A stretch of DNA of 64,000 bases from assembly GCA_052115395.1 (NCBI GenBank), contig JBFRGO010000003.1, one strand, 5' to 3'. The stretch comes from Noviluteimonas sp052115395. Its GTDB lineage: Bacteria > Pseudomonadota > Gammaproteobacteria > Xanthomonadales > Xanthomonadaceae. Below the pieces are notes generated by a model, which saw only the letters and a program-made list of their open reading frames with translations, was not told where the DNA came from and did no database searches. How positions within the stretch are numbered: the stretch's first letter is position 1; every line of letters begins with the position of its first letter. A program made the translations under genes and the position numbers. Below, piece by piece: positions 43,830 to 52,761 of this stretch.

Positions 43830-44102
43830 ATGAACAAAGCCGAATTGATCGATGCCGTCGCCGAAGGCGCAGAACTGACGAAGGCCGATGCCGGCCGCGC
43901 GGTCGATGCCGTCATCGCTGCGATCACCAAGGCCCTGAAGAAGGGCGACACCGTCACCGTCGTGGGCTTCGGCACCTTCGCGGTGCGCAAGCGCGCCGCG
44001 CGCGAAGGCCGCAACCCGCGCACGGGCGAAACGATCAAGGTCGCCGCGTCGATGAACCCCGCGTTCAAGGCCGGCAAGGCGCTGAAGGACGCGGTCAACT
44101 GA
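43830..44102 (+). CDS. hupB: DNA-binding protein HU-beta
   Basis: A 90-aa histone-like nucleoid protein. It starts MNKAELIDAVAEGAELTKAD and carries the family signature GFGTFAVRKRAAREGRNPRTG (residues 46-66), whose beta-arm Pro and Arg residues intercalate into bent DNA. It ends ASMNPAFKAGKALKDAVN. Placement right after lon is conserved in gammaproteobacteria. It has its own promoter and about 140 nt of untranslated leader. Confidence 0.98.
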   Translation: MNKAELIDAVAEGAELTKADAGRAVDAVIAAITKALKKGDTVTVVGFGTFAVRKRAAREGRNPRTGETIKVAASMNPAFKAGKALKDAVN

Positions 44103-44117
44103 TTCAACGTTCGGGAC

Positions 44118-44192
44118 GGGTGCTTAGCTCAGCGGTAGAGCGTCTCCTTTACACGGAGAGGGTCGGGGGTTCGATCCCCTCAGCACCCACCA
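44118..44192 (+). tRNA. tRNA-Val(UAC)
   Basis: A 75-nt cloverleaf with acceptor GGGTGCT/AGCACCC, anticodon stem TCTCC/GGAGA around TAC, TTCGATC T-loop and encoded CCA. It begins 15 nt after the hupB stop, with no terminator between. Confidence 0.97.
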
Positions 44193-44228
44193 CCCGATGC
44201 CGATGCGTGTTGTTGTTCGATCGAAGTG

Positions 44229-44258
44229 TTGCAGGAACGAACTCAGCTCTTGTATCAT
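44229..44258 (+). promoter_or_regulatory. possible promoter of tRNA-Asp
   Basis: TTGCAG (44229-44234), 18-nt spacer, TATCAT (44253-44258), 12 nt before the tRNA-Asp 5' end. Confidence 0.5.
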
Positions 44259-44270
44259 TTCGGGCTCAGC

Positions 44271-44347
44271 GGAGTGGTAGTTCAGTCGGTTAGAATGCTG
44301 GCCTGTCACGCCGGAGGTCGCGGGTTCGAGTCCCGTCCACTCCGCCA
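44271..44347 (+). tRNA. tRNA-Asp(GUC)
   Basis: A 77-nt cloverleaf with acceptor GGAGTGG/CCACTCC, anticodon stem CTGGC/GCCGG around GTC, TTCGAGT T-loop and encoded CCA. A terminator follows 13 nt later. Confidence 0.97.
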
Positions 44348-44360
44348 CTAGTTCCAGACC

Positions 44361-44386
44361 AAAGCGCCCGAAAGGGCGCTTTTGTT
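44361..44386 (+). terminator. terminator of tRNA-Val/tRNA-Asp
   Basis: Perfect 9-bp stem AAAGCGCCC/GGGCGCTTT with a GAAA tetraloop, followed by TTGTTTT. Confidence 0.9.
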
Positions 44387-44464
44387 TTGGGCCTCCCGTG
44401 CATTCCGGCGCGCGCGGGCCGAAGCGGCTAAACTGCCCGGCTCACGAATCCCTCACCGCCGACC

Positions 44465-46435
44465 ATGCTGCAGAAACTCCGCGACAAAACCTCCGGCTGG
44501 ATCGCATCGGCCATCCTCGGCCTGCTGACGATTCCCTTCGCCTTCTTCGGCGTCGAGCAATACATGCAGCAGCAGAACGAAGACTGGGTCGCGAAGGTGG
44601 AAGCGCCGCCGACGTGGTGGGAGGGCGCGCCCAACGTCTGGCCCGTCTCCTATCTGTGGTCGAAGGACGAAATCGATTCGCGCGACTGGCGCCAGCAGCT
44701 GGAGCGCGCGCGCGCCGAACAGCGCCAGCAGCTGGGCGACAACTACGATCCGCAGGCCTTCGACACCGTCGACAACAAGCGCGCGATCCTCGAACAACTG
44801 ATCGACCAGCGCGTGCTGAAGATGGCGTCGGGCCGCGCCGGCATCGCCGCGAGCGATGCGCAGGTCAAGCGCGCGATCCTGGAAATGCCGGTTTTCCAGG
44901 TCGACGGCAAGTTCAGCCCCGAGCGTTACCAGATCGCGCTCGCCTCGCAGAACCTCACGCCCAAGGGCTTCGAGAACGAAGTGCGCGACGGCCTGGCGGT
45001 CGACGCCCTGCCGCAGGGCCTGGCCCAGTCGGCGTTCGTCACCAATTCGGAAATGGATCGCCTGCTCAAGCTGCTCGCCGAAGAGCGCAGCGTGGCGTGG
45101 GTGCAGTTGCCGGCGCCGACGCCGGACACCGGCCCGGTGTCGGGCAAGGAAATCGATACGTATTGGGCGTCGCATCGCACCGAATTCCGCGCGCCAGAAC
45201 AGGTCACCATCGAATACGTCGACATCGACGCCAACGCACTCACCGTGCCGCCGGCGGACGAAGCCACGTTGCGCCAGCGTTTCGACAAGGAAAAGAGCGG
45301 CCTGGGCAGCGGTGGTGAACGCCTGGTCTCGCAAATCCTCGTCGCGGTGCCGGCCGATGCCACGCCCGCGCAGCAGCAGGCCGCCGAAGCGAAGGCAAAG
45401 AAGCTCGCCGAACAGGCGAAGGCGCCGGGTGCGGATTTCGCCGCGCTCGCGACCGCCAACTCCGACGACGCCCTGTCGAAGGTCAAGGGCGGCGACATGG
45501 GTTGGATCGCCAAGGGCGGGATGGAAGAAAAGCCCTTCGAAGACGCGGTGTTCGCGATGCAGGGCGGGCAGGTCGCAGGTCCGGTGCGCACGAAGTACGG
45601 CTGGCACGTGGTGCAGGTGCGCCAAGTCAAGGGCGCGACCGATGCGAACTTCGATGAAGTGCGCGCACGCCTGGCCACCGAACAGGCCGATGCCGATCGC
45701 GAACGCATCTTCAACGACCTCTCCACGAAGATGGTCGACCTGGTCAACAAGAATCCGACCGCGCTGGATCCGGCCGCGAAGGCTTCGGGCCTGGAAGTGA
45801 AGACGCTCGGACCGTTCCCGCGCGGCGGTGGTCCCGGCATCGCCGGCAACCGCGCAGTGCAGCGCGCCGCGTTCGCCGATTCGGCGATCCAGGACGGTTT
45901 GGTCAGCGACACGATCGAAGTCGGCACCGACCACGTCGTCATGTTGCGCGTCACGCAGCATTCGCCGGCGCATGAATTGCCGGCGGCGCAGGTGCGCGGC
46001 CAGATCGTTTCGGCGATCCGCCTCGAGCGTTCGCTGAAGGCCGCGCAGGCCGTCGCCGATGCGATGGTCGCCAAGCTCAAGGCCGGCACGCCGCTCAACG
46101 CCGTTGCCGCCGAACGCGGCCTGGCACCCACCGCGATGCCGGCCGTTCCGCGCGGCGCGCCGCTGCCGACGCGCGAAGCATCGGAAGCGTATTTCTCCGT
46201 GCCGGCGCCCGCCGCGGGCAAGGTGTCGCCCGGCAGTGTCCGTCTGCCCGACGGCAGCCATGTCGTGTTCGTCGTCGACAAGGTCATCGCGGGCGATCCG
46301 GCGAAGGCCACGGCCGAAGAACGCGCGCAGTTGCAGCGCCAGCTCGCGCAGTCGGGCGGTACCGACGATGCGAAGGCCTACGTTGCGACGATGCGCAAGT
46401 CGATGAAGGTGCAGGTCGCCGAAGAACGGATGTAA
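44465..46435 (+). CDS. ppiD: periplasmic chaperone PpiD (peptidyl-prolyl isomerase)
   Basis: A 656-aa protein anchored in the inner membrane by one N-terminal helix (SGWIASAILGLLTIPFAFFG, residues 10-29), with the rest in the periplasm. A SurA-like N domain (residues 35-220, AILEQLIDQRVLKMAS) is followed by a parvulin domain around residues 280-390 (RLVSQILVAVPAD, KGGDMGWIAKGGMEEKPFED, KYGWHVVQVRQVKG), then a second rotamase-like C-terminal half. It helps newly secreted proteins leave the Sec translocon. It is downstream of hupB as in E. coli, but with two tRNA genes between. Confidence 0.95.
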   Translation: MLQKLRDKTSGWIASAILGLLTIPFAFFGVEQYMQQQNEDWVAKVEAPPTWWEGAPNVWPVSYLWSKDEIDSRDWRQQLERARAEQRQQLGDNYDPQAFDTVDNKRAILEQLIDQRVLKMASGRAGIAASDAQVKRAILEMPVFQVDGKFSPERYQIALASQNLTPKGFENEVRDGLAVDALPQGLAQSAFVTNSEMDRLLKLLAEERSVAWVQLPAPTPDTGPVSGKEIDTYWASHRTEFRAPEQVTIEYVDIDANALTVPPADEATLRQRFDKEKSGLGSGGERLVSQILVAVPADATPAQQQAAEAKAKKLAEQAKAPGADFAALATANSDDALSKVKGGDMGWIAKGGMEEKPFEDAVFAMQGGQVAGPVRTKYGWHVVQVRQVKGATDANFDEVRARLATEQADADRERIFNDLSTKMVDLVNKNPTALDPAAKASGLEVKTLGPFPRGGGPGIAGNRAVQRAAFADSAIQDGLVSDTIEVGTDHVVMLRVTQHSPAHELPAAQVRGQIVSAIRLERSLKAAQAVADAMVAKLKAGTPLNAVAAERGLAPTAMPAVPRGAPLPTREASEAYFSVPAPAAGKVSPGSVRLPDGSHVVFVVDKVIAGDPAKATAEERAQLQRQLAQSGGTDDAKAYVATMRKSMKVQVAEERM

Positions 46436-46460
46436 GCGCGCCGCACCCAAGCGCAACAAA

Positions 46461-46489
46461 AAAGCCCGGCGATCGCCGGGCTTTTTTTT
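46461..46489 (+). terminator. bidirectional terminator between ppiD and fabI
   Basis: Perfect 10-bp stem AAAGCCCGGC/GCCGGGCTTT with GATC loop, A-run before and T-run after, so it can stop transcription from both convergent genes. Confidence 0.95.
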
Positions 46490-46507
46490 ATCGCGACGTG
46501 CGCGCGA

Positions 46508-47293
46508 TCACTCGATCCCGGTCATCCCGAGGATGTTGTAACCGGCGTCCACGTACGTCACTTCGCCCGTCACGCCCGCGGCCAGGTCCGAGCACAGGAA
46601 CGCGGCGACGTTGCCGACGTCTTCGATCTTCACGCTGCGACGCATCGGTGCGTAGGCTTCGACATGGCCGAGCATCTTGCGGAAGTTCGCGATGCCGGCG
46701 GCGGCGAGCGTCTTGATCGGGCCGGCGGAGATCGCGTTGACGCGCGTGCCTTCCGGGCCGAGGTTGAGCGCGAGATAACGCACCGTCGCTTCCAGGCTGG
46801 CCTTCGCCACGCCCATGACGTTGTAGTTGGCCAGCGCGCGTTCGGCGCCCAGGTAGCTCAGGGTGACGATGGCGCCGTTGCGGTGGGCCATCATCGGACG
46901 CGCGGCCTTGGCCATCGCCGCGAGCGAGTAGGCGGAGATCTCGTGCGCGATGTTCCAGGTCTCGCGCGTGAGGCCGTCGAGGAATTCGCCTTCGATCGCT
47001 TCGCGCGGGGCATAGGCGATCGCGTGCACGAGGATGTCGAAGGAATCCCAGTGCTTCTTCAACTCGTCGAAGCAGGCTTCGACCTGCTTGTCGTCGGCGA
47101 CGTCGAGCGGAATGACGATGTCGCTGCCGTATTCCTTCGCGGCGTCTTCCACGCGCGACTTCAGTTTTTCGTTCTGGTAGGTGAAGGCGAGCTGCGCGCC
47201 TTCGCGATGCATCGCCTCGGCGATGCCGCTGGCGATGGAGCGCTGGCTGGCGACGCCGGTGATCAGCGCGCGTTTGCCCTGCAGGAAACCCAT
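46508..47293 (-). CDS. fabI: enoyl-ACP reductase FabI
   Basis: A 261-aa NADH-dependent enzyme completing each round of fatty-acid elongation. It has the nucleotide-binding start GKRALITGVASQRSIASGIA, the catalytic Tyr-x6-Lys pair in ANYNVMGVAKASLE, and the substrate-loop region AGPIKTLAAAGI. The residue matching E. coli Gly93 is Ala (HAIAYAP), which also occurs in triclosan-sensitive FabI of other bacteria. The ATG giving MGFLQGKRAL fits the family start. Confidence 0.96.
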   Translation of the reverse strand: MGFLQGKRALITGVASQRSIASGIAEAMHREGAQLAFTYQNEKLKSRVEDAAKEYGSDIVIPLDVADDKQVEACFDELKKHWDSFDILVHAIAYAPREAIEGEFLDGLTRETWNIAHEISAYSLAAMAKAARPMMAHRNGAIVTLSYLGAERALANYNVMGVAKASLEATVRYLALNLGPEGTRVNAISAGPIKTLAAAGIANFRKMLGHVEAYAPMRRSVKIEDVGNVAAFLCSDLAAGVTGEVTYVDAGYNILGMTGIE

Positions 47294-47358
47294 GGAACCT
47301 CCGATGTTGCTGCGCGCCGGCGGGGCGGCGGGGGCGACAAGTGTGCCTGTGCCGCGCC

Positions 47359-48579
47359 TCAGGGGCCAGCCGCCGCGGTCGCCGGCGCGTCTTCCGCATC
47401 GATCCGCAGCACCATGCCCGGGCGTATCTTCGCGCCCTTGTCGAGCTTGTTGCGTGCGATGAGTTCGCCGGTTTCCAGGCCATAAAGGTGGGCGATGGTC
47501 CACAGCGATTCGCCGCGCGCCACGGTATGCGAACGCTTCGACGCGGCCACCTGCGGCGACGCTTCACCCACGATGGGGGAGGGCGTCGATACCTTGGCGG
47601 CCGTGTCCGGCGCATCCAGCGCGACGCGCACGCCATCGTCCATCGGCACTGGTGCGAGCACGCGCAAGGCGCCGTCCTTGCGTGCGACGACGCGGCCGCC
47701 TTCGAACGCGGGATTGAAGCGGCGCAACTGTGCCGCATCGAGCCCGCGCATCTGCGCGAAGGCATCGAGCGACTTCACGCCGGCCGGCAGCACCTGCGCA
47801 TCCAGGTGCGCGACCGGACGATCGAGCGAACGCAACCATTCCTCGCGGTCGTCGGCCTGTTCGAGCAGGCACGAGAGCGCGCGCAACTTCTGTACGTAGG
47901 CGTGCGTGATCGGCGAAAGGCCGGGCAGCGTTTCGGGTTTGGCGTTGCGCGCGTTCTGGCCCGCGCTGCGCAGCGAACCGAGCACGCGATATTCGCCCGC
48001 GTTGTACGCCATCACCGCCAGGCGCCAATCGCCCGCGAACATGCCGTGCAAGGTCTTGAGGTAACGCACCGCCGCGCGCGTGGCATCCACCGGCGACAGG
48101 CGCCCGTCGTAACCGGCGCGCATGGCGATGTCGTGGTTGCGCGCCGTGGACTGGATGAATTGCCACAGGCCCGCGGGGCCGCTCGGGCTGCGCGCGCCGG
48201 CCTTGTAGCCGCTCTCGACGAAGGGAATGAGTGCGTATTCGGTCGGCAGGTCGGCTTCGCGCACGGCGTCGACGACGTAACCGAACAAGGGCAGGACATC
48301 GTCGTTCGCACTGGCCATGCGGCGCGGTGCGTTCGCGAAGTGTTGTTTCCAACGTGCGTTGCCGCCCGACGGACAAGTGGGATCGGCCAGGCCCTCGCGG
48401 AAGCTTGCGTAGATCTCGCGGCCGCTGCGGGTGTTGCGCGCGGCGATGACATCGTCGACCGGTGCCTGTTCGGCGTGGGGCGGCGTGCGGGGGATTTCCT
48501 GCGAGGCGGCCGATGCATTCGACGCCGCGAGCACGAGACTCGCGGCAAGGCCGAACGCCAGGCGCCGGCGCAACCTCAT
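47359..48579 (-). CDS. MltD-like lytic transglycosylase with LysM domain
   Basis: A 406-aa secreted murein enzyme. The signal peptide is LRRRLAFGLAASLVLAASNASA. The SLT catalytic domain (residues about 85-230) has the acid Glu in YALIPFVESGYKAGARS, then SGPAGLWQFIQSTAR and VMAYNAGEYRVL. A C-terminal LysM peptidoglycan-binding motif lies near residues 345-390 (HTVARGESLWTIAHLYGLET). It cleaves glycan strands with formation of anhydromuramic ends. Its start overlaps the gloB stop by ATGA; MltD next to gloB is also found in E. coli. Confidence 0.92.
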   Translation of the reverse strand: MRLRRRLAFGLAASLVLAASNASAASQEIPRTPPHAEQAPVDDVIAARNTRSGREIYASFREGLADPTCPSGGNARWKQHFANAPRRMASANDDVLPLFGYVVDAVREADLPTEYALIPFVESGYKAGARSPSGPAGLWQFIQSTARNHDIAMRAGYDGRLSPVDATRAAVRYLKTLHGMFAGDWRLAVMAYNAGEYRVLGSLRSAGQNARNAKPETLPGLSPITHAYVQKLRALSCLLEQADDREEWLRSLDRPVAHLDAQVLPAGVKSLDAFAQMRGLDAAQLRRFNPAFEGGRVVARKDGALRVLAPVPMDDGVRVALDAPDTAAKVSTPSPIVGEASPQVAASKRSHTVARGESLWTIAHLYGLETGELIARNKLDKGAKIRPGMVLRIDAEDAPATAAAGP

Positions 48580-49340
48580 GCGCGGAACCCGTCTTTCCAG
48601 CGCCGCAATTGCGCGAACGCATCCACCCGATCGAGCAGCGCGCGGCCGACGTGCTTCGACACCGCACCGCGCACGTCCGGGATGTCGATGCGCAGGAACG
48701 GATTGGTGGCCCGTTCGTCGTCCAGCGTGGTCGGGACCGTCGGCTGCGACGCCAGGCGCAGGCGCTGCGCCTGCGTGCTCCGATCCTGCAGCGCGGTGTT
48801 GGATGGCTCGACCGTCAGCGCGAAGGCCGCGTTGGCCACGGTGTACTCGTGGCCGCAGCACACCCGGGTCGAACCGGGCAGCGCGGCCAGGCGGTCCAGC
48901 GAGTCCAGCATCTGCATGGGAGTCCCTTCGAACAAACGGCCGCAGCCGAGGCTGAAGAGGGTGTCCCCGCAAAACAAGACTTGATGGCCGTGGAATGCGA
49001 TGTGGCTCACGGTGTGGCCCGGAATCTCATGGACCTCGAAGACCCAGTCGCCGATCCGGGCGGTGTCCCCGGCGCCGACGCGCTGGGTGGCGGTCGCGAT
49101 CCGCTCGTCGTTCGGGCCGATGACCGGCAAGTCGGGATACTCGGCCAGCAGGGCGGGCACGCCGCCGATGTGGTCGTTGTGGTGATGCGTGAGCAGGATG
49201 CCGCGCAGCGACAGGCCTTCGCCGACCGCCCGCAGGACCGGCGCGGCCTCGCCCGGGTCCACGACCAGCGCGCTCCCGTCGTCGTCGACCAGCGCCCAGA
49301 TGTAGTTGTCCTCGAACGCCGGCAGCGGTCGCAATCGCAT
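48576..49340 (-). CDS. gloB: hydroxyacylglutathione hydrolase (glyoxalase II)
   Basis: A 254-aa metallo-beta-lactamase-fold enzyme that hydrolyses S-lactoylglutathione, the last step of methylglyoxal detoxification. The binuclear metal motif is THHHNDHIGG (residues 50-59), with further ligands in PGHTVSHIAF, FCGDTLFSLGCGRLFEG and CGHEYTVANAAF. The C-terminal glutathione-binding domain is present (NPFLRIDIPDVR). It is divergent from the methyltransferase gene, with 45 nt between starts. Confidence 0.97.
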   Translation of the reverse strand: MRLRPLPAFEDNYIWALVDDDGSALVVDPGEAAPVLRAVGEGLSLRGILLTHHHNDHIGGVPALLAEYPDLPVIGPNDERIATATQRVGAGDTARIGDWVFEVHEIPGHTVSHIAFHGHQVLFCGDTLFSLGCGRLFEGTPMQMLDSLDRLAALPGSTRVCCGHEYTVANAAFALTVEPSNTALQDRSTQAQRLRLASQPTVPTTLDDERATNPFLRIDIPDVRGAVSKHVGRALLDRVDAFAQLRRWKDGFRA

Positions 49341-49385
49341 CGATGGCCTCTCCACGCGGAAGGGGCATCCCGCAGAATAGGGACC

Positions 49386-50048
49386 ATGCCGCTCCCCGGA
49401 ACGCCCCGTCAACCTGAACAAGCCCCGCCCGCGGGCGCCTGGTTCGCCAGCGTTGCCGGCCGCGCCGTGCTCGACAGCGAGGACGAGATCGTCCGCAGGG
49501 CCGCCGCCGAGCGCCCCGGCCAGCCCTGGCTGCGCCTGATGCCGGTCGAAGGGCTGGCGGCGGTCGGCGAACGCGAGCTGGCGTTCCACGTCGCCGACGG
49601 CGCGTTCCTCGGACCGGTGCGGTGCGCGCTGCCGCTGCCCTTCGCATCCGAGGCGATGGGCACTGTCGTCGTCCAGCATGTCGCCGACGGCGCGGTGCTG
49701 CCGGCGGCGCTGCTCGAGGAAATCGCGCGCGTCCTGGTCCCCGGCGGCCGGCTGTGGCTGTTCACGCTCAACCCGCTGGCGCCCTATCGCATGCGTTGGC
49801 TGCGACAGGGGCCGTCGGCGTCCGAACCCGTCCGCTGGCGTCGCCGCCTGCGCACCGCCGGCCTCGAGCCCGAAGCGGTGTCGCAAGGCGTGGGACCGCG
49901 GTGGAATCCCATCCCCAATGCGTCCCTGCAACAGGGCGCAGGCATGCGCGCCGCCTTCCTGCTGCGCGCGGAGAAACGCGTCGTGCCCTTGATCCCGATC
50001 CGCCCCCGTCCGGTCGTGCGCCTTTCCAACGGTGTCTCCGCCGCATGA
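49386..50048 (+). CDS. class I methyltransferase between gloB and rnhA (YafS-like position)
   Basis: A 220-aa protein with a degenerate SAM-binding fold. The recognisable part is LPLPFASEAMGTVVVQHV followed by IARVLVPGGRLWLFTLNPLAPYR. The usual glycine-rich motif I is weak, as in YafS, which holds the same position between gloB and rnhA in E. coli. Its target is unknown. Its stop overlaps the rnhA start by ATGA. Confidence 0.75.
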   Translation: MPLPGTPRQPEQAPPAGAWFASVAGRAVLDSEDEIVRRAAAERPGQPWLRLMPVEGLAAVGERELAFHVADGAFLGPVRCALPLPFASEAMGTVVVQHVADGAVLPAALLEEIARVLVPGGRLWLFTLNPLAPYRMRWLRQGPSASEPVRWRRRLRTAGLEPEAVSQGVGPRWNPIPNASLQQGAGMRAAFLLRAEKRVVPLIPIRPRPVVRLSNGVSAA

Positions 50049-50500
50049 CGAACAAGCAGGTGGAAGTGCATACCGACGGCGCCTGCCTCGGCAATCCCGG
50101 TCCCGGCGGCTACGCGGCGCTGTTGCGCTATAAGGGCCGCGAACGCGAAGTCGTCGGCGGCGAAGCGCACACGACCAACAACCGCATGGAACTGATGGCC
50201 GCCATCAGCGGCCTGGAATCGCTCAGCGAGCCGTGCACCATCGTCCTGTTCACCGACTCGCAGTACGTGCGCCAGGGCATCTGCGACTGGATGCCCAACT
50301 GGGTGCGTCGAAACTGGAAGACAGCGGCAGGCGATCCGGTCAAGAATCGCGACCTGTGGGAGCGCCTGCATGCCGCCACCCAACGCCACGCGATCGACTG
50401 GCGCTGGGTGAAAGGGCACAGCGGCGATCCGGACAACGAGCGCGTGGATCAACTCGCACGCGACCAGGCATTGAAGTTCAAGGGGATGGCGACGCAATGA
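50045..50500 (+). CDS. rnhA: ribonuclease HI
   Basis: A 151-aa nuclease that removes RNA from RNA-DNA hybrids. The four catalytic acids are visible: Asp in VHTDGACLGNPGPGG, Glu in NNRMELMAAI, Asp in VLFTDSQYV, Asp in NERVDQLARDQA. The basic helix used for substrate handling is present (WVRRNWKTAAG). Its stop overlaps dnaQ by ATGA; the rnhA-dnaQ pair is widespread in Proteobacteria. Confidence 0.97.
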   Translation: MTNKQVEVHTDGACLGNPGPGGYAALLRYKGREREVVGGEAHTTNNRMELMAAISGLESLSEPCTIVLFTDSQYVRQGICDWMPNWVRRNWKTAAGDPVKNRDLWERLHAATQRHAIDWRWVKGHSGDPDNERVDQLARDQALKFKGMATQ

Positions 50501-51228
50501 GGCAGGTGGTGCTCGATACCGAAACCACGGGCTTGTCCTGGGACAAGGGCAATCGCGTGGTGGAAATCGGTTGCGTCGAACTGGTGGAGCGCCGCCCCAC
50601 CGGCCGCACGTTCCAGCGTTACCTCAAGCCCGATTGCAGCTTCGAACCCGGCGCGCAGGAAGTCACCGGCCTGACGCTGGAATTCCTCGCCGACAAGCCG
50701 AAGTTCGAAGACATCGTCGAGGAATTCCTCGCCTTCATCGACGGCGCCGAACTGGTGATCCACAACGCGGCCTTCGACCTGGGCTTCCTGGATTACGAGC
50801 TCTCGCGCATCGGCGCGCACCTGGGCTGCGTGCGCGATCGTTGCAACGTCGAAGATTCGCTGGCCCTTGCGCGCCAGCGGTTTCCCGGCCAGCGCAATTC
50901 GCTCGATGCGCTGTGCCGCCGCCTCGGCGTCGACAACTCCCATCGCCAGTTGCACGGCGCCTTGCTCGACGCCCAGCTGCTCGCCGAGGCCTACCTTGCA
51001 CTGACCTCCGGCCAGGGCGAAATCGGCTTCGCCGCCGCCGAGGATCCGGCGCGCGTGGTGGTCGCCGAATTCGCCGCCACCGGCGGCCCGCGCCCGCGCA
51101 TCACGGCCACCGTGGACGAACTGGCCGCGCACGATGCGCGGCTGGCGACGCTTCGGAAGAAGGCCGGGCGGGCGGTGTGGGATGTGTTGCTTGAGGAAGA
51201 CGCGCCGATGGAGGCCGTCCCCGCGTAA
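50497..51228 (+). CDS. dnaQ: DNA polymerase III epsilon subunit (proofreading exonuclease)
   Basis: A 243-aa DEDDh 3'-5' exonuclease. Exo I is VLDTETTGLSW, Exo II HNAAFDLGFLDYEL, and Exo III HGALLDAQLLAEAYLAL, with the catalytic His. The C-terminal tail (residues 185-243) that binds the alpha subunit is present. It proofreads replication as part of the polymerase III core. Confidence 0.97.
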   Translation: MRQVVLDTETTGLSWDKGNRVVEIGCVELVERRPTGRTFQRYLKPDCSFEPGAQEVTGLTLEFLADKPKFEDIVEEFLAFIDGAELVIHNAAFDLGFLDYELSRIGAHLGCVRDRCNVEDSLALARQRFPGQRNSLDALCRRLGVDNSHRQLHGALLDAQLLAEAYLALTSGQGEIGFAAAEDPARVVVAEFAATGGPRPRITATVDELAAHDARLATLRKKAGRAVWDVLLEEDAPMEAVPA

Positions 51229-51229
51229 G

Positions 51230-51934
51230 TCAGTGGCGCCGGACGAGCACCACGGTCACGTTGTCCGACCCACCGCCGTCCAGCGCCGCCGCCACCAGGG
51301 TGTCGACGCATTCCTGCGCGCTGCACTCATCGTGCCCGAGCACGTCGGCGATGTTGCCGTCCTCGACTTCCTCGGTCAGCCCATCGCTGCACAACAGCAG
51401 CTGCATGCCCGGGCGGAGTTCGCCGGTCATGGTTTCGACGTTGAGCTGGTTGGGATCGGTCACGCCCAGCGCCTGCGTCACCACGTTGCGGTGCGGGTGG
51501 CTGCGCGCCTGCTCGGCGGAGATCGCGCCCTGCGCGATCAACTCCTGCACGTAGGAATGATCCTGCGACAACTGCGCCAGGTGTCCCTCGCGCCAGATGT
51601 ACACGCGGCTGTCGCCGACCCATGCCACTTCGAAGCGATTGCCGGAAATGCGCGCGGCCACGACGGTCGTGCCCATGGGCAGCGCGTCGTTGCGGCGGCG
51701 CGAGGCGCGGATGATTTCCTCGTCGGCGATGCGGATCGCCTGCGCGAGCGGCGTGCCGTCGCGCACTTCGCGCACGATGGTCTCGCGCGCCAGGGCACTG
51801 GCGACTTCGCCGTATTCGTGGCCGCCCATTCCGTCGGCAACGAGCCACAACCCCAACTCGCTGTCGCCGTAGTAGGTGTCCTCGTTCAATTCCCGACGCA
51901 GGCCGACGTGGGTCAGGTGTCCGAATTCGATCAT
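51230..51934 (-). CDS. PP2C-type serine/threonine protein phosphatase
   Basis: A 234-aa metal-dependent phosphatase of the Stp/PrpC group. It shows RRELNEDTYYGDSELGLW, the metal motif VADGMGGHEYGEVAS, GTTVVAARI, WVGDSRVYIWREG, LLLCSDGLTEEVED and GGGSDNVTVVLV. It would reverse Ser/Thr kinase signalling, although no kinase of that type is in the window. The start MIEFGHLTHVG is chosen by fit to the family; longer in-frame starts at 51979 or 51988 are possible since no ribosome site distinguishes them. Confidence 0.93.
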   Translation of the reverse strand: MIEFGHLTHVGLRRELNEDTYYGDSELGLWLVADGMGGHEYGEVASALARETIVREVRDGTPLAQAIRIADEEIIRASRRRNDALPMGTTVVAARISGNRFEVAWVGDSRVYIWREGHLAQLSQDHSYVQELIAQGAISAEQARSHPHRNVVTQALGVTDPNQLNVETMTGELRPGMQLLLCSDGLTEEVEDGNIADVLGHDECSAQECVDTLVAAALDGGGSDNVTVVLVRRH

Positions 51935-52082
51935 GGCGGATGACGAGGAGGGAGGGCCCGCAAGGGGAGTTGCATTCATCAACGGCATGATCGTTGCGAT
52001 CCGGCCGTGCATGCCACGCGAACCTGCCGATCCGCGGAGGCGGTCACGTTGTCCGTACGCCACCCCACGGAGCAGGGCCGCT

Positions 52083-52490
52083 TCAGGGCGCAGCGCCCGT
52101 GCGGTAGTCCTGGTACGACTTCTCCTCGACGTAGGCAGAGCCCAGCGCCAGGTTGATGTCCTTCTTGATCCGCGCGCGTTCGTCGTTCTCGAAATACACG
52201 CTGCGCGCCAGGCGCACGAATTCCTCGTCGAAGGCCTGGTCCTTCTCCTTCACCCGGATGTCATCCTCGATCACCCACAGCCGTTCGTTGACGGCCTTGA
52301 GATCGGCGCGCAGCTTGGCGACGTCGCCGCCGGCGGCCGGGTGCGCCATCCAGGTTTTCTCGAGCGCGGACAGTTCGTTGCGGACATTCGCCAGTTTGGC
52401 GGGGTCGGTCATGCGCTCGGACTTGATCTGCAGGATCGCGATCTTGTCGAGGAGTTCGCCGTAGGAGACCGGGACCAGGAGTTCGGACAT
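52083..52490 (-). CDS. conserved hypothetical protein (DUF6165-like)
   Basis: A 135-aa mostly helical, highly charged protein beginning MSELLVPVSYGELLDKIAIL. A long helix-turn-helix region contains NVRNELSALEKTWMAHP and DLKAVNERLWVIEDDIRVKE, likely coiled-coil. The pattern agrees with the DUF6165 family, often found near LPS or glycosyltransferase genes; a GT9 gene lies about 500 nt away. No enzymatic motif is apparent. Confidence 0.75.
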   Translation of the reverse strand: MSELLVPVSYGELLDKIAILQIKSERMTDPAKLANVRNELSALEKTWMAHPAAGGDVAKLRADLKAVNERLWVIEDDIRVKEKDQAFDEEFVRLARSVYFENDERARIKKDINLALGSAYVEEKSYQDYRTGAAP

Positions 52491-52605
52491 GGGCGCGCCG
52501 CGATGAGGGAACGGGGGCGCACAGTCTACCCGCGCTTGTCCCGCGGGAGGCACGCCCGTATCATGCACGCCCCGCAGCCCGGTCCATTGGGCACGCCCGC
52601 TTCCA

Positions 52606-52697
<92 letters not shown>

Positions 52698-52705
52698 GTA
52701 AAGAG

Positions 52706-52733
52706 AACGCCCCTGAACGGGGCGTTTTTTTTT
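52706..52733 (+). terminator. terminator of tRNA-Ser(CGA)
   Basis: Stem AACGCCCC/GGGGCGTT with TGAAC loop followed by nine T residues, 9 nt after the tRNA. Confidence 0.95.
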
Positions 52734-52761
52734 GCCGTCTTTGGGTTGGAAAGGCAAAGCC

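Noticed and set aside
41047..44107. Long minus-strand open frame opposite lon and hupB
   Set aside because: Antisense shadow; no start signal or family resemblance, and it crosses a promoter and terminator.
46508..47293. Intrinsic triclosan resistance in FabI from Ala at the E. coli Gly93 position
   Set aside because: Ala at this place also occurs in FabI enzymes that are triclosan-sensitive, so the residue alone predicts nothing.
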